Shown piece by piece: positions 9,465-17,235 of a stretch of 41,238 nt of DNA. Under the pieces are notes generated by a model. The model had not been told where the DNA came from and ran no database searches. It was given only the letters and a program-made list of their open reading frames with translations. The stretch is from Verrucomicrobiota bacterium (GTDB lineage: Bacteria > Verrucomicrobiota > Kiritimatiellia > SS1-B-03-39 > UBA6053), in contig JAFIGC010000038.1 in the NCBI GenBank assembly GCA_020831635.1, forward strand, positions 1 through 41,238, in the 5' to 3' direction. Position numbers and translations under genes: made by a program. Each line of letters begins with the position of its first letter. Positions within the stretch are counted from its first letter, which is position 1.

Positions 9465-10921
9465 TGTTTTTCTTTCTGGTTGCGCAGGGCCACGTCCACC
9501 ATTTGGGTGGCGAGGTCGCTGATGCGGAGTTGGTTGAGATCTGCGACACCGGTGCGGACGGTGTCTTGAAGGGGGGTGGTCCATTTTTCAGGCAAAGCGG
9601 TGACGCCGTGGACAATGCCCCAAACGCTTCCGGCGGTGGCGCCGTTGCAGTCGGTGTCAAAGCCGGCCATCACCGCGAGGGAGAGGGTTCGTTCAAAATC
9701 GTCCTGGCCATAGAGGAGCGCGGCGGCGACGATCTGGGCGTTGCTGTTGGTGTGACACCAATCGTGCTGTGCAACCTCGTCCCACTGGGCGTGAATCAGT
9801 TCCATTGCCTCCTCCCAACTTTTCCCGGCGGCATGCGCCTTGAGGATTTTCTTCATGTCATCGGCCAGGCGGCAGCGTGCGGGGATCTGGGCCAGTCCCG
9901 CGAGGATGATGTTTTTCATGTCGGATTCCACATAAGCGGCGGCGAGCATGGCCGCGACCCACATTTCGCCGTAAATGCCGTTGCGCACATGGCTGATGCA
10001 CGCGTCCCGCCAGGCCCATTCGGCGGCGCGTTCGGGGTCCCCCGGATTGGCGTACCCAAAATAATCGGCCCGGATTTGGGCGCCAATCCATTCGCGGTAC
10101 GGGTTGCGGGCCGTGGCGCTGTGGGGTGGGGTGATCCCACAGACGAAGTTCCGGTAGGCGACCCGTTCGGCGGTGCAGGTGCGAAGAATGGGCAGGTCCC
10201 CGCACCAGGACTCAGCCACATCGAGCGAGGTGAAATCCGCGCCTTTTTTTCTCACCACAAAGTAGCCCATGGCGGTGTAGTTGATGTCGTCATCCTCGTC
10301 CATGCCGTCGAGGTTTTCCAGAAAACTGCGGTTGCCCGCGTGCCGAAAGCGGTTTTTGGGGTTGGCGGCTTCGATTTTCTCCGCCTCTTCCGGGGTGTAG
10401 AACCGCCAGTAATTTTGCAGCGGCCAGTTGCCGGTGGTTTCCGCGCTGAGCTGAATGCTCGCCCGCGTCCAAGTCTCCACGGGCTTGCCCAGGGTGCAGC
10501 CGCACATGCGGCCCAAGAGGCCTCCGTGCAGTTTTGCCAGAAAAGCCGCTTTGTCACCCGTCCAGTCGGGCCGGGGCGGGGTGGAGGGGCGTTCGGCTTG
10601 AATGTCCGCCAAGGCATTCGGTTCCACGTAGGGATAGTCTTTCCGAATGGGCAAGGTCTGGATGCGGTCCACAAGATCCCCGGCCTGGCGAAGCCAGTCG
10701 AGATTGCGTTCCCCGCCCAGCTTTGGATGCCAGCCCGTTTCGGGTTCGGCCACGGAAAGGAGGCGTTCGAATTCCGCGGTGACCGATGTTAGATCACGAC
10801 CTTCCTCGTCGGCCTGTTTCCATTCGGTTTTCAGGTCGCAACCGTCGAGCCAGACGGCGCGGTTGAGCCATTCGAGGCGGTCGGCCTCCGGGGCGGGGTT
10901 TTGAGATGAGGTCATGATCAT
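9461..10921 (-). CDS. ADP-ribosylglycohydrolase family protein, paralog A
   Basis: A 486-residue protein, first gene of the three-gene cluster. Residues 1-120 form an extra N-terminal region, including KDYPYVEPNALADI, which is mirrored by QDWPYVEPEDWADI in paralog C; A and C are therefore closer to each other than to B. The family motifs are GCTLGKPVE (141-149), DEDDDINY (208-215) and GFDTDCNGATAGSVWG (420-435). GGAG nine bases before the first ATG supports MIMTSS as start; the second ATG, six bases later, is an alternative. The divergent AraC regulator at 11188 is the obvious candidate for control. Confidence 0.88.
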   Translation of the reverse strand: MIMTSSQNPAPEADRLEWLNRAVWLDGCDLKTEWKQADEEGRDLTSVTAEFERLLSVAEPETGWHPKLGGERNLDWLRQAGDLVDRIQTLPIRKDYPYVEPNALADIQAERPSTPPRPDWTGDKAAFLAKLHGGLLGRMCGCTLGKPVETWTRASIQLSAETTGNWPLQNYWRFYTPEEAEKIEAANPKNRFRHAGNRSFLENLDGMDEDDDINYTAMGYFVVRKKGADFTSLDVAESWCGDLPILRTCTAERVAYRNFVCGITPPHSATARNPYREWIGAQIRADYFGYANPGDPERAAEWAWRDACISHVRNGIYGEMWVAAMLAAAYVESDMKNIILAGLAQIPARCRLADDMKKILKAHAAGKSWEEAMELIHAQWDEVAQHDWCHTNSNAQIVAAALLYGQDDFERTLSLAVMAGFDTDCNGATAGSVWGIVHGVTALPEKWTTPLQDTVRTGVADLNQLRISDLATQMVDVALRNQKEKQ

Positions 10922-10989
10922 GGGGTTGAACTCCAGGGGGAGGGTCGGGTGTTTCTATAGGATCTTTTCAGGAATCTGCGTATGCACTT

Positions 10990-11097
10990 GACTGCACCGC
11001 AAGGCAAGGATGCTTCTGTTCCAATCCTTTTGAACAGAAGGTCGCGAAGGAAGCGAAGAATTTCAGTGGGATTCAGGAAATTCGCAGTAGGAAAGTT
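10990..11097. repeat. Interspersed repeat with TTCTGTTC/GAACAGAA arms (copy 1)
   Basis: In the 266-base gap between glycohydrolase paralog A and the AraC gene, GCTTCTGTTCCAATCC is followed by TGAACAGAAGGTCGC and AAGCGAAG. The 8-base arms TTCTGTTC and GAACAGAA can pair. An inverted copy of the same block is found at about 20745-20818. Because it fills much of the divergent promoter region it may carry or disturb regulatory sites. I see no further clear promoter in this gap. Confidence 0.55.
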
Positions 11098-11187
11098 GTT
11101 TTGAGGGCTGTGCATTTTGTTCCCCAAAAGCTTCGGCATTCGGTTTTTATTCTTTTCTTTTCCGCATTGCGCCTGTACTTCTGTTTT

Positions 11188-12072
11188 ATGCATGCGATCC
11201 ATGGACCTTACAGCGTTCACATCCTCAACGCGGATAACGACAAACGTTTTCATCCCTGGGAAAAACCGGAACGTCGGCTGACCTGGTATCTCTTGGTGAT
11301 GAGTCAAACGGGGGCGGAACAGATCCAGGTTGAGGGGGTGGACTACGAAGTGGAGGAGGGGATGAGTTATTTGATTCCGCCGGGTGTCCGCGCGTCCCTG
11401 GGATCCCGGGAGGGCAGTCAGCCGGTTTGGGTGCATTTCGAGGTGTGTTGGGACGAACATCGGGGAAATCATCCCGACGCCGTGCCTTATGTGGATGACT
11501 GGGCGGAACGCAGTCGATTTGCCCAGCCGAGTCCCATGGAAACCTGGGGAGTGGCGTTGCCCGTGATGGTTGCGGATCCGCTGCTGCCGATTTTTCAGGA
11601 TGTCGTCCCGGAGATCGTCCGGCTTTGGAAACAAGGCGGTTCCGTGAGTATCCTCCGCGCCCAGCACGAGCTTTCCGGGCTTTTGCTCGACTGGGTCGCC
11701 CACATCAGCGAATCCCGGCAACGGCCCGAATCGTGGAAACACAGTCTGTCCAGTCGGTTTTTGACGGCGGAACGACTGGCCCGTGAGAACATCGGCGGCA
11801 TTTTCGGGGTTTCGGAATTCGCCGCCGCCGCCGGCCTGAGCCGCTCCAGATTCAGCGTACTGTATCGCGAGCACACCGGGACGCCTCCCGGTGAATATTT
11901 GCGCAATTTGCGCCTGGCCCGGGCGGAGACACTGCTGCGGGACACGGAACTGCCGGTGCTGGAGGTCGGGGCCCTGGTGGGCTACCACGACCCCAGCGTT
12001 TTTGGACGGCTTTTCCGCAAACACAGGGGCATGACGCCCTCGGAATGGCGGGATTTGCAACGGAAGGGTTGA
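11188..12072 (+). CDS. AraC-family transcriptional regulator
   Basis: A 294-residue protein with an N-terminal cupin-like effector domain (residues about 15-110, including YEVEEGMSYLIPPGV) and a C-terminal double helix-turn-helix (about 195-290). The latter holds GVSEFAAAAGLSRSRFSVLYREHTG and the conserved second helix LEVGALVGYHDPSVFGRLFRKHRGMTPSEWR. The ATG at 11188 is preferred over an upstream TTG, which would add an unlikely hydrophobic lead. It is divergent from the three glycohydrolase genes and so probably controls them, perhaps in response to a sugar; the effector is not readable from sequence. Its stop lies eight bases from the stop of the convergent heparinase-like gene. Confidence 0.9.
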   Translation: MHAIHGPYSVHILNADNDKRFHPWEKPERRLTWYLLVMSQTGAEQIQVEGVDYEVEEGMSYLIPPGVRASLGSREGSQPVWVHFEVCWDEHRGNHPDAVPYVDDWAERSRFAQPSPMETWGVALPVMVADPLLPIFQDVVPEIVRLWKQGGSVSILRAQHELSGLLLDWVAHISESRQRPESWKHSLSSRFLTAERLARENIGGIFGVSEFAAAAGLSRSRFSVLYREHTGTPPGEYLRNLRLARAETLLRDTELPVLEVGALVGYHDPSVFGRLFRKHRGMTPSEWRDLQRKG

Positions 12073-12080
12073 ACAAGCGT

Positions 12081-15000
12081 TCACGGGGTTCCGATGTGCA
12101 GTTGTCCTTCGGAGAAGGTCACTGTCTGATTTCCGACCTGATACCGTCCCGCCTCGGTGTCCACAGTCCGCGCGCTCGGGGCGTCGCCCTCTTGAAGCGT
12201 GAGCGTGACCAGGAAGCGGCCTTCGCCTTCGACCAGGATTCCGGTGCTTTCGTCGATGCGAATGACTTCCACATTGTTTCGGATGTAGGTCCGGTGCCGC
12301 GCGAGGCGCACCTGCGGACGGGCCGGATACAGGAAGGTGGCCCGCAGGGTGGCGTCGCCCTGGGTCATGAGGAAACCGTCCTCCAGGATGGTGATGCGCT
12401 CATCTTCCACGGCTTCTTCCTCGCTGTGCATGAGGGCGCCATCGGTTGCGGCATCCAAGGCCTCCTGGGTGAGGACCTCGCGTCCGGGAACGGTGCGGTC
12501 GATTTCCTGAGGTTTGAGTCCCTTGCGGTTACTGTCCAACTGCCAAGTCCAGAGGGTGTTTTCCGCGCCTTGGATGTCGTCCGCAATCACCACCAGGGCC
12601 GGGGCGCCGGAGGCACCGCTGTAGTCCACGGCCATGGCGCGGGTGCCGGTGATGCCGGAGTCCGTGCTGGCATTTTTCCGGGGAAAATTGCCGTAGGCTT
12701 CCTGGGCGGCCACGGGACGCCCGCGGTCGTTGCGCACCATGGTTTGCAGGACCGGGGTCAAGTCGAGATGGAGACTGCCGGAGCCATCGGCACGGGTCTG
12801 GTGATCCAGCACCCGGGCACGGGCGTCATCGCGCAAGTCCATTCCTGGGATTTGCACCACGTTTTCGGAAAAACGGAAGCCGGAAGGGTTGTCCACCAGA
12901 CCGTGGGACCAGACATGCCCCAAGCCGTACAGGCGCAGGGTACCGGCGCCCTCCTCATGGGTTGCGGAGAAGAACTGGGCGATCACGGTGCTCGGGTCGC
13001 GTTTCCAATGGTTGCGGAAGCCGTAAAATCCAAAGTCCGGTGCGGCCCAGGTGAGGGGCAGCACGCCTTCGGGATCGGCGGGACTCATTTCCAAGGGATA
13101 GTGGAACAGGACGAACAGCGGATGCGTGTGGAAATGTCCATAGGGACGCGAGAACGGATAGTTCCGGGTCGGCGGGGTGACCAGACGGGCGATGGATTCG
13201 GCATTTTCCAAGGATCCGCCGGTGTGGGTCTGCCAGGCCCAGAGGGCGGTGGCTTTCCAGGCGTCCGGAACCAGCGGAAACAGGGTGGCGAAATTTTCAC
13301 TGGCCGTGTCGCGTCCGCCTTCCGGGTAAGCCGAGGTGATGAACCCGGAGAGTCCGTTGATTTCCTGGTTGCGATCGCCCGCCCCGGTGTAGGGATGCAC
13401 GAACATGTTGCGGAAAAGCGTGTGGGCCGCCTCGCCAAAGGTCCCGGGATCGCGCCCGGTCACCTGGCGGTGGATGGCCGCGAACTTGTTGGGTCCGTCA
13501 AGCCCCACCATGGAATCCCCGCCGGCGAGGAATCCACCCCGTCCCAGCATTTCCGTGTAGACCATGTCCATGATATGCAGGGAGGAGCGCGAGAGCATCA
13601 GGCCCTCCAAATGCACTTCGCCCATGGCTTCCCACACATTTCTGCGCAGTTCCCACTCCTCCTCGGCGCGCGCATGGCGGACCCGGGCCTCTTCCTGCAG
13701 CCGCGCGACTTCCTCGTCATCGACCTCAATCCACTTGGGCTCGGCAAAACTTTTCGCCCAAGGGTTCATGTGGCCCATGGGGCCGGTCAGCAGGCAGGGG
13801 TACAGACCGGCTTCGAGGCGAACCACATCACCTTCGCGAAGAGGAACGCCGGCGAGGGTCATTTCCACCCCTCCGTGGCCGGTGTGTACCCGCACCCAAC
13901 GGTCGGCGTCATTGCGGAGGACACTGTAATAGTAGCTGTTGGTGTGGGTTTTGACGCCGGAGGGTCCGGTGAGTTCCAGACGGGGCTGGTTGCCGCTGTG
14001 CTGGCCCTGGTAAATGAGTTTATCTTGCTCGACGGTGCGCCAAGTCAAGGCGTCGTCCCCTTCGCCCAGGCTGTCGCCGATGGCGGGCCGCAGGGTGGCG
14101 CGTTCCTCGACGCCAGTGGCCGGAAACACGTCGTTGGGGAAGGGGCCCACATAAATCCAGTCCCGGGGCATGACATTGTTGGCGAAATCATGTACGGGAA
14201 TTCCTTCGGCGGGGGTGTAGTCGTCAGCCGCGGGAAGCCTGCCTTCCGCCTCGGAGATGAGGATGGGGGGCTGGGGAGGGGACGGTGCGGCGCCGGGCTC
14301 GTCCTGAAGGGTCAGGGCGGCAATGCCGGCGGCATAGAAGAGCGCGGGGGCATGGGGGCCGCCGTGGCCCCAGCGAACGCGGTTGGAGAGGGTGCCGCGC
14401 CCATGCATCAGCACGTTCATTTGCGTCCGCATGTAGTCCGAAACCTTTGCCCGGAATTCTTCGTCCCAGGCATGGTAACAAAAGTCAAAGGCCAAGGCGG
14501 CCTGTTCGAGACGCCAGGCGTAATAGCGGCTGAGCACGTTGTTCTGGCCGTGTTCACCATCCTCCATCAGCTGATTCAGCAAGCGTTTGGCCTCGTCGGC
14601 GTGGGCCTGATCTCCGGTCAGCGCGTACTGGAACGCGACCCCGGCCACGGAGTTTTCCATTTGAGCCAACGCGGCTTGCCCCAGGGGCGTGGCCGCGCGT
14701 TCGCGGATGGCGGGAAGGTCGTCGGCGCGGAAGAGCAGGCGGGGATGTTCGCGAAGTCCGGCGGGGGCCCGGTGGAGCGGGGCGGTGGGTCGCAGGGTCC
14801 CTGACAGGTCGCCTTCATAGGCGAGGCTCATGTTGGTGTTCATTTGCGCGGTGTAGGTGCCCTGAATGTTCTGCGCATCGTCCACGGTGCCGCTCACCTG
14901 GAATTCCACCCGTCCGCCGGCGGTCCACCCGTCCCCGCGCACGTTCAGACGCAAGGTGACCTCGAACTGATCTCCGGTTTGTTCCCAGGAGGTCACCCAA

Positions 15001-15266
15001 CCGCGGTGCTCATGCTGGCTGTAGTCCCAGGCGGTGGCGATGACGGGAAGCCAGGTGTCGTTCCGGCGTTCCAAACTGAACCAGGCGGTGGGGGAGGTGA
15101 TGAGTTGTCCCTCGCCGTGAGTCGTCTTGGGCAACGCCTGATGCAGGACGAGTTGCAGGCGCAGGGTGTCGTCCTCGAGGCTGGCCGCCTCCCAAATGGG
15201 GGGTTGGGCCGACAGCGGGTGCAGGCAAAGTCCGAGAAGACTGAGGAGGAGTGCGATCTTATTCAT
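12081..15266 (-). CDS. Secreted heparinase II/III-like protein, 1061 aa, with inserted GPFP module
   Basis: The protein starts with a clear signal peptide (MNKIALLLSLLGLCLHPLSAQ). A beta-rich segment (about 25-165) precedes the alpha/alpha-toroid entry motif HPRLLFRADDLPAIRERAATP at about 170-190, which is shared with the next two genes. Between about 330 and 560 there is an extra module beginning WIYVGPFPND, followed by a charged helical stretch rich in Glu and Arg. The C-terminal half continues with beta-sandwich-like sequence typical of the heparinase II/III group. The expected job is to cleave or bind an acidic polysaccharide outside the cytoplasm. AGGA before the ATG supports the start. 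It is last in a three-gene operon, 35 bases after the 630-aa paralog. Confidence 0.72.
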   Translation of the reverse strand: MNKIALLLSLLGLCLHPLSAQPPIWEAASLEDDTLRLQLVLHQALPKTTHGEGQLITSPTAWFSLERRNDTWLPVIATAWDYSQHEHRGWVTSWEQTGDQFEVTLRLNVRGDGWTAGGRVEFQVSGTVDDAQNIQGTYTAQMNTNMSLAYEGDLSGTLRPTAPLHRAPAGLREHPRLLFRADDLPAIRERAATPLGQAALAQMENSVAGVAFQYALTGDQAHADEAKRLLNQLMEDGEHGQNNVLSRYYAWRLEQAALAFDFCYHAWDEEFRAKVSDYMRTQMNVLMHGRGTLSNRVRWGHGGPHAPALFYAAGIAALTLQDEPGAAPSPPQPPILISEAEGRLPAADDYTPAEGIPVHDFANNVMPRDWIYVGPFPNDVFPATGVEERATLRPAIGDSLGEGDDALTWRTVEQDKLIYQGQHSGNQPRLELTGPSGVKTHTNSYYYSVLRNDADRWVRVHTGHGGVEMTLAGVPLREGDVVRLEAGLYPCLLTGPMGHMNPWAKSFAEPKWIEVDDEEVARLQEEARVRHARAEEEWELRRNVWEAMGEVHLEGLMLSRSSLHIMDMVYTEMLGRGGFLAGGDSMVGLDGPNKFAAIHRQVTGRDPGTFGEAAHTLFRNMFVHPYTGAGDRNQEINGLSGFITSAYPEGGRDTASENFATLFPLVPDAWKATALWAWQTHTGGSLENAESIARLVTPPTRNYPFSRPYGHFHTHPLFVLFHYPLEMSPADPEGVLPLTWAAPDFGFYGFRNHWKRDPSTVIAQFFSATHEEGAGTLRLYGLGHVWSHGLVDNPSGFRFSENVVQIPGMDLRDDARARVLDHQTRADGSGSLHLDLTPVLQTMVRNDRGRPVAAQEAYGNFPRKNASTDSGITGTRAMAVDYSGASGAPALVVIADDIQGAENTLWTWQLDSNRKGLKPQEIDRTVPGREVLTQEALDAATDGALMHSEEEAVEDERITILEDGFLMTQGDATLRATFLYPARPQVRLARHRTYIRNNVEVIRIDESTGILVEGEGRFLVTLTLQEGDAPSARTVDTEAGRYQVGNQTVTFSEGQLHIGTP

Positions 15267-15301
15267 GAGGGTTCCTGGTTGGGGTTCAAAAAGGGATTTC
15301 G

Positions 15302-17146
15302 TTATGGGGTTGTATGTTCGAGGGTCAGGGTGGTGTCGCGGAGCACCAGTCGGCGGTTTCCGATGGAGATCCCGTCTTCGTCCGGAACGGGCGCACGGGG
15401 ATTTCCGCCAATGACACAGAGGTAGACCACTCCCCGGGGGTGATGAACCGCCCAGGTGTGGAGGCCGTCGGGGGCGGGCAGGCGGGTGACGCCCGGTTCA
15501 AGCAGGTTGGCGGGATCCAAAGGTTCGGTAGCCCCGGGATCATGGATGCTGAGCAGATTGCCCCAGCCCAATTCGCTACCGCCCCAGGTGGTGGTGCCCC
15601 GGGCGTCGGTGGAGACCAGCCCGGCCATCGGCCCGCGCATGGCCACCAGGCCGCGCAGTCCGTCTTCCAGGGTGTCGTCCAAGTCCACGATCAGGGTGGT
15701 ATCCTCGTCGGCAATCCAATCCACCCAGGATTGGGGGCGGCTTCCCAGACCGAAATCGGGGTTGGGGCGGGCCACGACCCGGCCCCGGCGCTGTTCGGGT
15801 TTCAGTTCCAACGCCGAGGGGGTGCTGATGTGGAAGGCACCGGGAAATTCGTAGCGTTGGTTTTCCGCGAGAATCCAAACCGAGCCATTGACCGAGAGAC
15901 CGCGGCCCCAGTTCGGTTCGGCTCCCAACATCGCCGAAACCACGATGTCTTGCCCGGGGTTTTCATGCCAGCCGTTGCGCCAAAGGATCGCATTGACCGA
16001 GGGGTCGTGGAGAATGGAGGGGAGGACCTCCCCGGGATTCAGCGGGGTTTCCCCGATGGGCCAGTATTTGAGCGCGTAGGCCCCGAAATGCGGATATTCC
16101 AAAATATCGTAATCCCGCGTTGCCGGATCCGGTTGCACCACATGCACATAGGTCCAGAGCAGAGCCCGTCGCAGATCCGGGGGCAGAACCGCAAAGCCAA
16201 ACACAAAATCCCCGTCACTGGACAACATTTCCCCGCGGGTGAAGGGATCGCGGGCATACATCCCGCGCTGGTTGTTGCGAACCTCGCCGTTTTCGAAACG
16301 GGTCAGTTCATAGATCCAGCGGCCGCTCAACCAGATGCTGTTGGGGTAATACGCGGTGAGATCGATGCCCTGGGCGTTCCGCATGGCGACCATGAAGGGG
16401 AGGATGCCGGTGTTGGCGCTGATGCGTCCGGTATAGTGACCTTCCCCGTAGGAGCCGCGCGGACCGAAGCCCTCGGTGAATTCGCGGTTCGCGTTGGTGA
16501 TGGCCAACTGCAGGCCGTTATAGACCGCCTCGCTTTCCCCGGGCCTGAGCAGGGGATCTCCCGCGATTCCCATGAGCGCCACGGCCAGGGCTCCGGTGGC
16601 GGGTCCCCAGTGGTTCACGCCCGGATGGTGCTGGGGTTCGGTGGTGATGGCAACAAACTGCGGATGTTCGAGCATGCCCTCGAGCACCTGCCGCCGAAAG
16701 GCGTCGTCCCAGGCCTCGTGACAGAAATCATACGCCAACGCCAAGGCGGAGAGGACCGGGCCCACCCGCATGTGTTCGCGGGCGGTGGCAAAGGTATAGC
16801 GGGCATCGGGGTTGGCCTCGCCCGCCAACATCTTCTCCACCGCCTCCCGGGCGCGTGCGGCTTCCTCCGGGTCGCCCGTCACTTGATAGAGAAAACCATG
16901 TCCGGCCGCGCTCCAAGTGGTGAACCCCTCGTTCAAGACCTCACGGGTTCGCGCCAAAATCGCCTTTCCTTCCGGGGTGGCCGCCCGTTCGCGAAGGGAC
17001 GGCACTTCCGCCGCCGTAAAGATCAGGCGGGGATGGCCCACCTTCTCTTCGGCGGATAGGGTGGACAGGGCCGACAGCGCGAACGCCCAGACACAAGTCC
17101 GCCGGGCGACACATCGGAAAACCATGGATAATCTGTGTGGAAACAT
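15302..17146 (-). CDS. Secreted heparinase II/III-like protein, paralog of the neighbour
   Basis: A protein of about 614 residues with a signal peptide (hydrophobic CVWAFALSALSTLSA after an Arg-rich lead) and no extra modules. The entry motif HPRLIF..AEVPSLRERAATPEGKAILAR matches its two neighbours. VNHWGPATGALAVALMGI and GSYGEGHYTGRISANTGILPF lie in the same order as in the 618-aa protein, showing recent common descent. The ATG at 17146 is chosen; 17125 gives a tighter signal peptide, and 17194 is possible if the gene is read only from the upstream operon. A minus-strand TATAAT at 17174-17179 favours the shorter starts. The family cleaves uronate-containing polysaccharides; this substrate is unknown. 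Confidence 0.75.
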   Translation of the reverse strand: MFPHRLSMVFRCVARRTCVWAFALSALSTLSAEEKVGHPRLIFTAAEVPSLRERAATPEGKAILARTREVLNEGFTTWSAAGHGFLYQVTGDPEEAARAREAVEKMLAGEANPDARYTFATAREHMRVGPVLSALALAYDFCHEAWDDAFRRQVLEGMLEHPQFVAITTEPQHHPGVNHWGPATGALAVALMGIAGDPLLRPGESEAVYNGLQLAITNANREFTEGFGPRGSYGEGHYTGRISANTGILPFMVAMRNAQGIDLTAYYPNSIWLSGRWIYELTRFENGEVRNNQRGMYARDPFTRGEMLSSDGDFVFGFAVLPPDLRRALLWTYVHVVQPDPATRDYDILEYPHFGAYALKYWPIGETPLNPGEVLPSILHDPSVNAILWRNGWHENPGQDIVVSAMLGAEPNWGRGLSVNGSVWILAENQRYEFPGAFHISTPSALELKPEQRRGRVVARPNPDFGLGSRPQSWVDWIADEDTTLIVDLDDTLEDGLRGLVAMRGPMAGLVSTDARGTTTWGGSELGWGNLLSIHDPGATEPLDPANLLEPGVTRLPAPDGLHTWAVHHPRGVVYLCVIGGNPRAPVPDEDGISIGNRRLVLRDTTLTLEHTTP

Positions 17147-17235
17147 AAAAGGGTTTGTGGTCGGAAAAAGTATATTATAACCGACAAACCTCATTTACGC
17201 ACTAGACATGATGTTTTTCATATGTACATTTTGTT

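Noticed and set aside
12070-12083. Bidirectional terminator between araC and the convergent heparinase-like gene
   Set aside because: TGAAC-AAGC-GTTCA pairs over only five bases, has no T-run, and includes both stop codons; too weak to call.
12045-14804. 919-codon open frame on the plus strand opposite the 1061-aa heparinase-like gene
   Set aside because: No signal peptide, motif or ribosome-binding site; the minus-strand gene has all of these.
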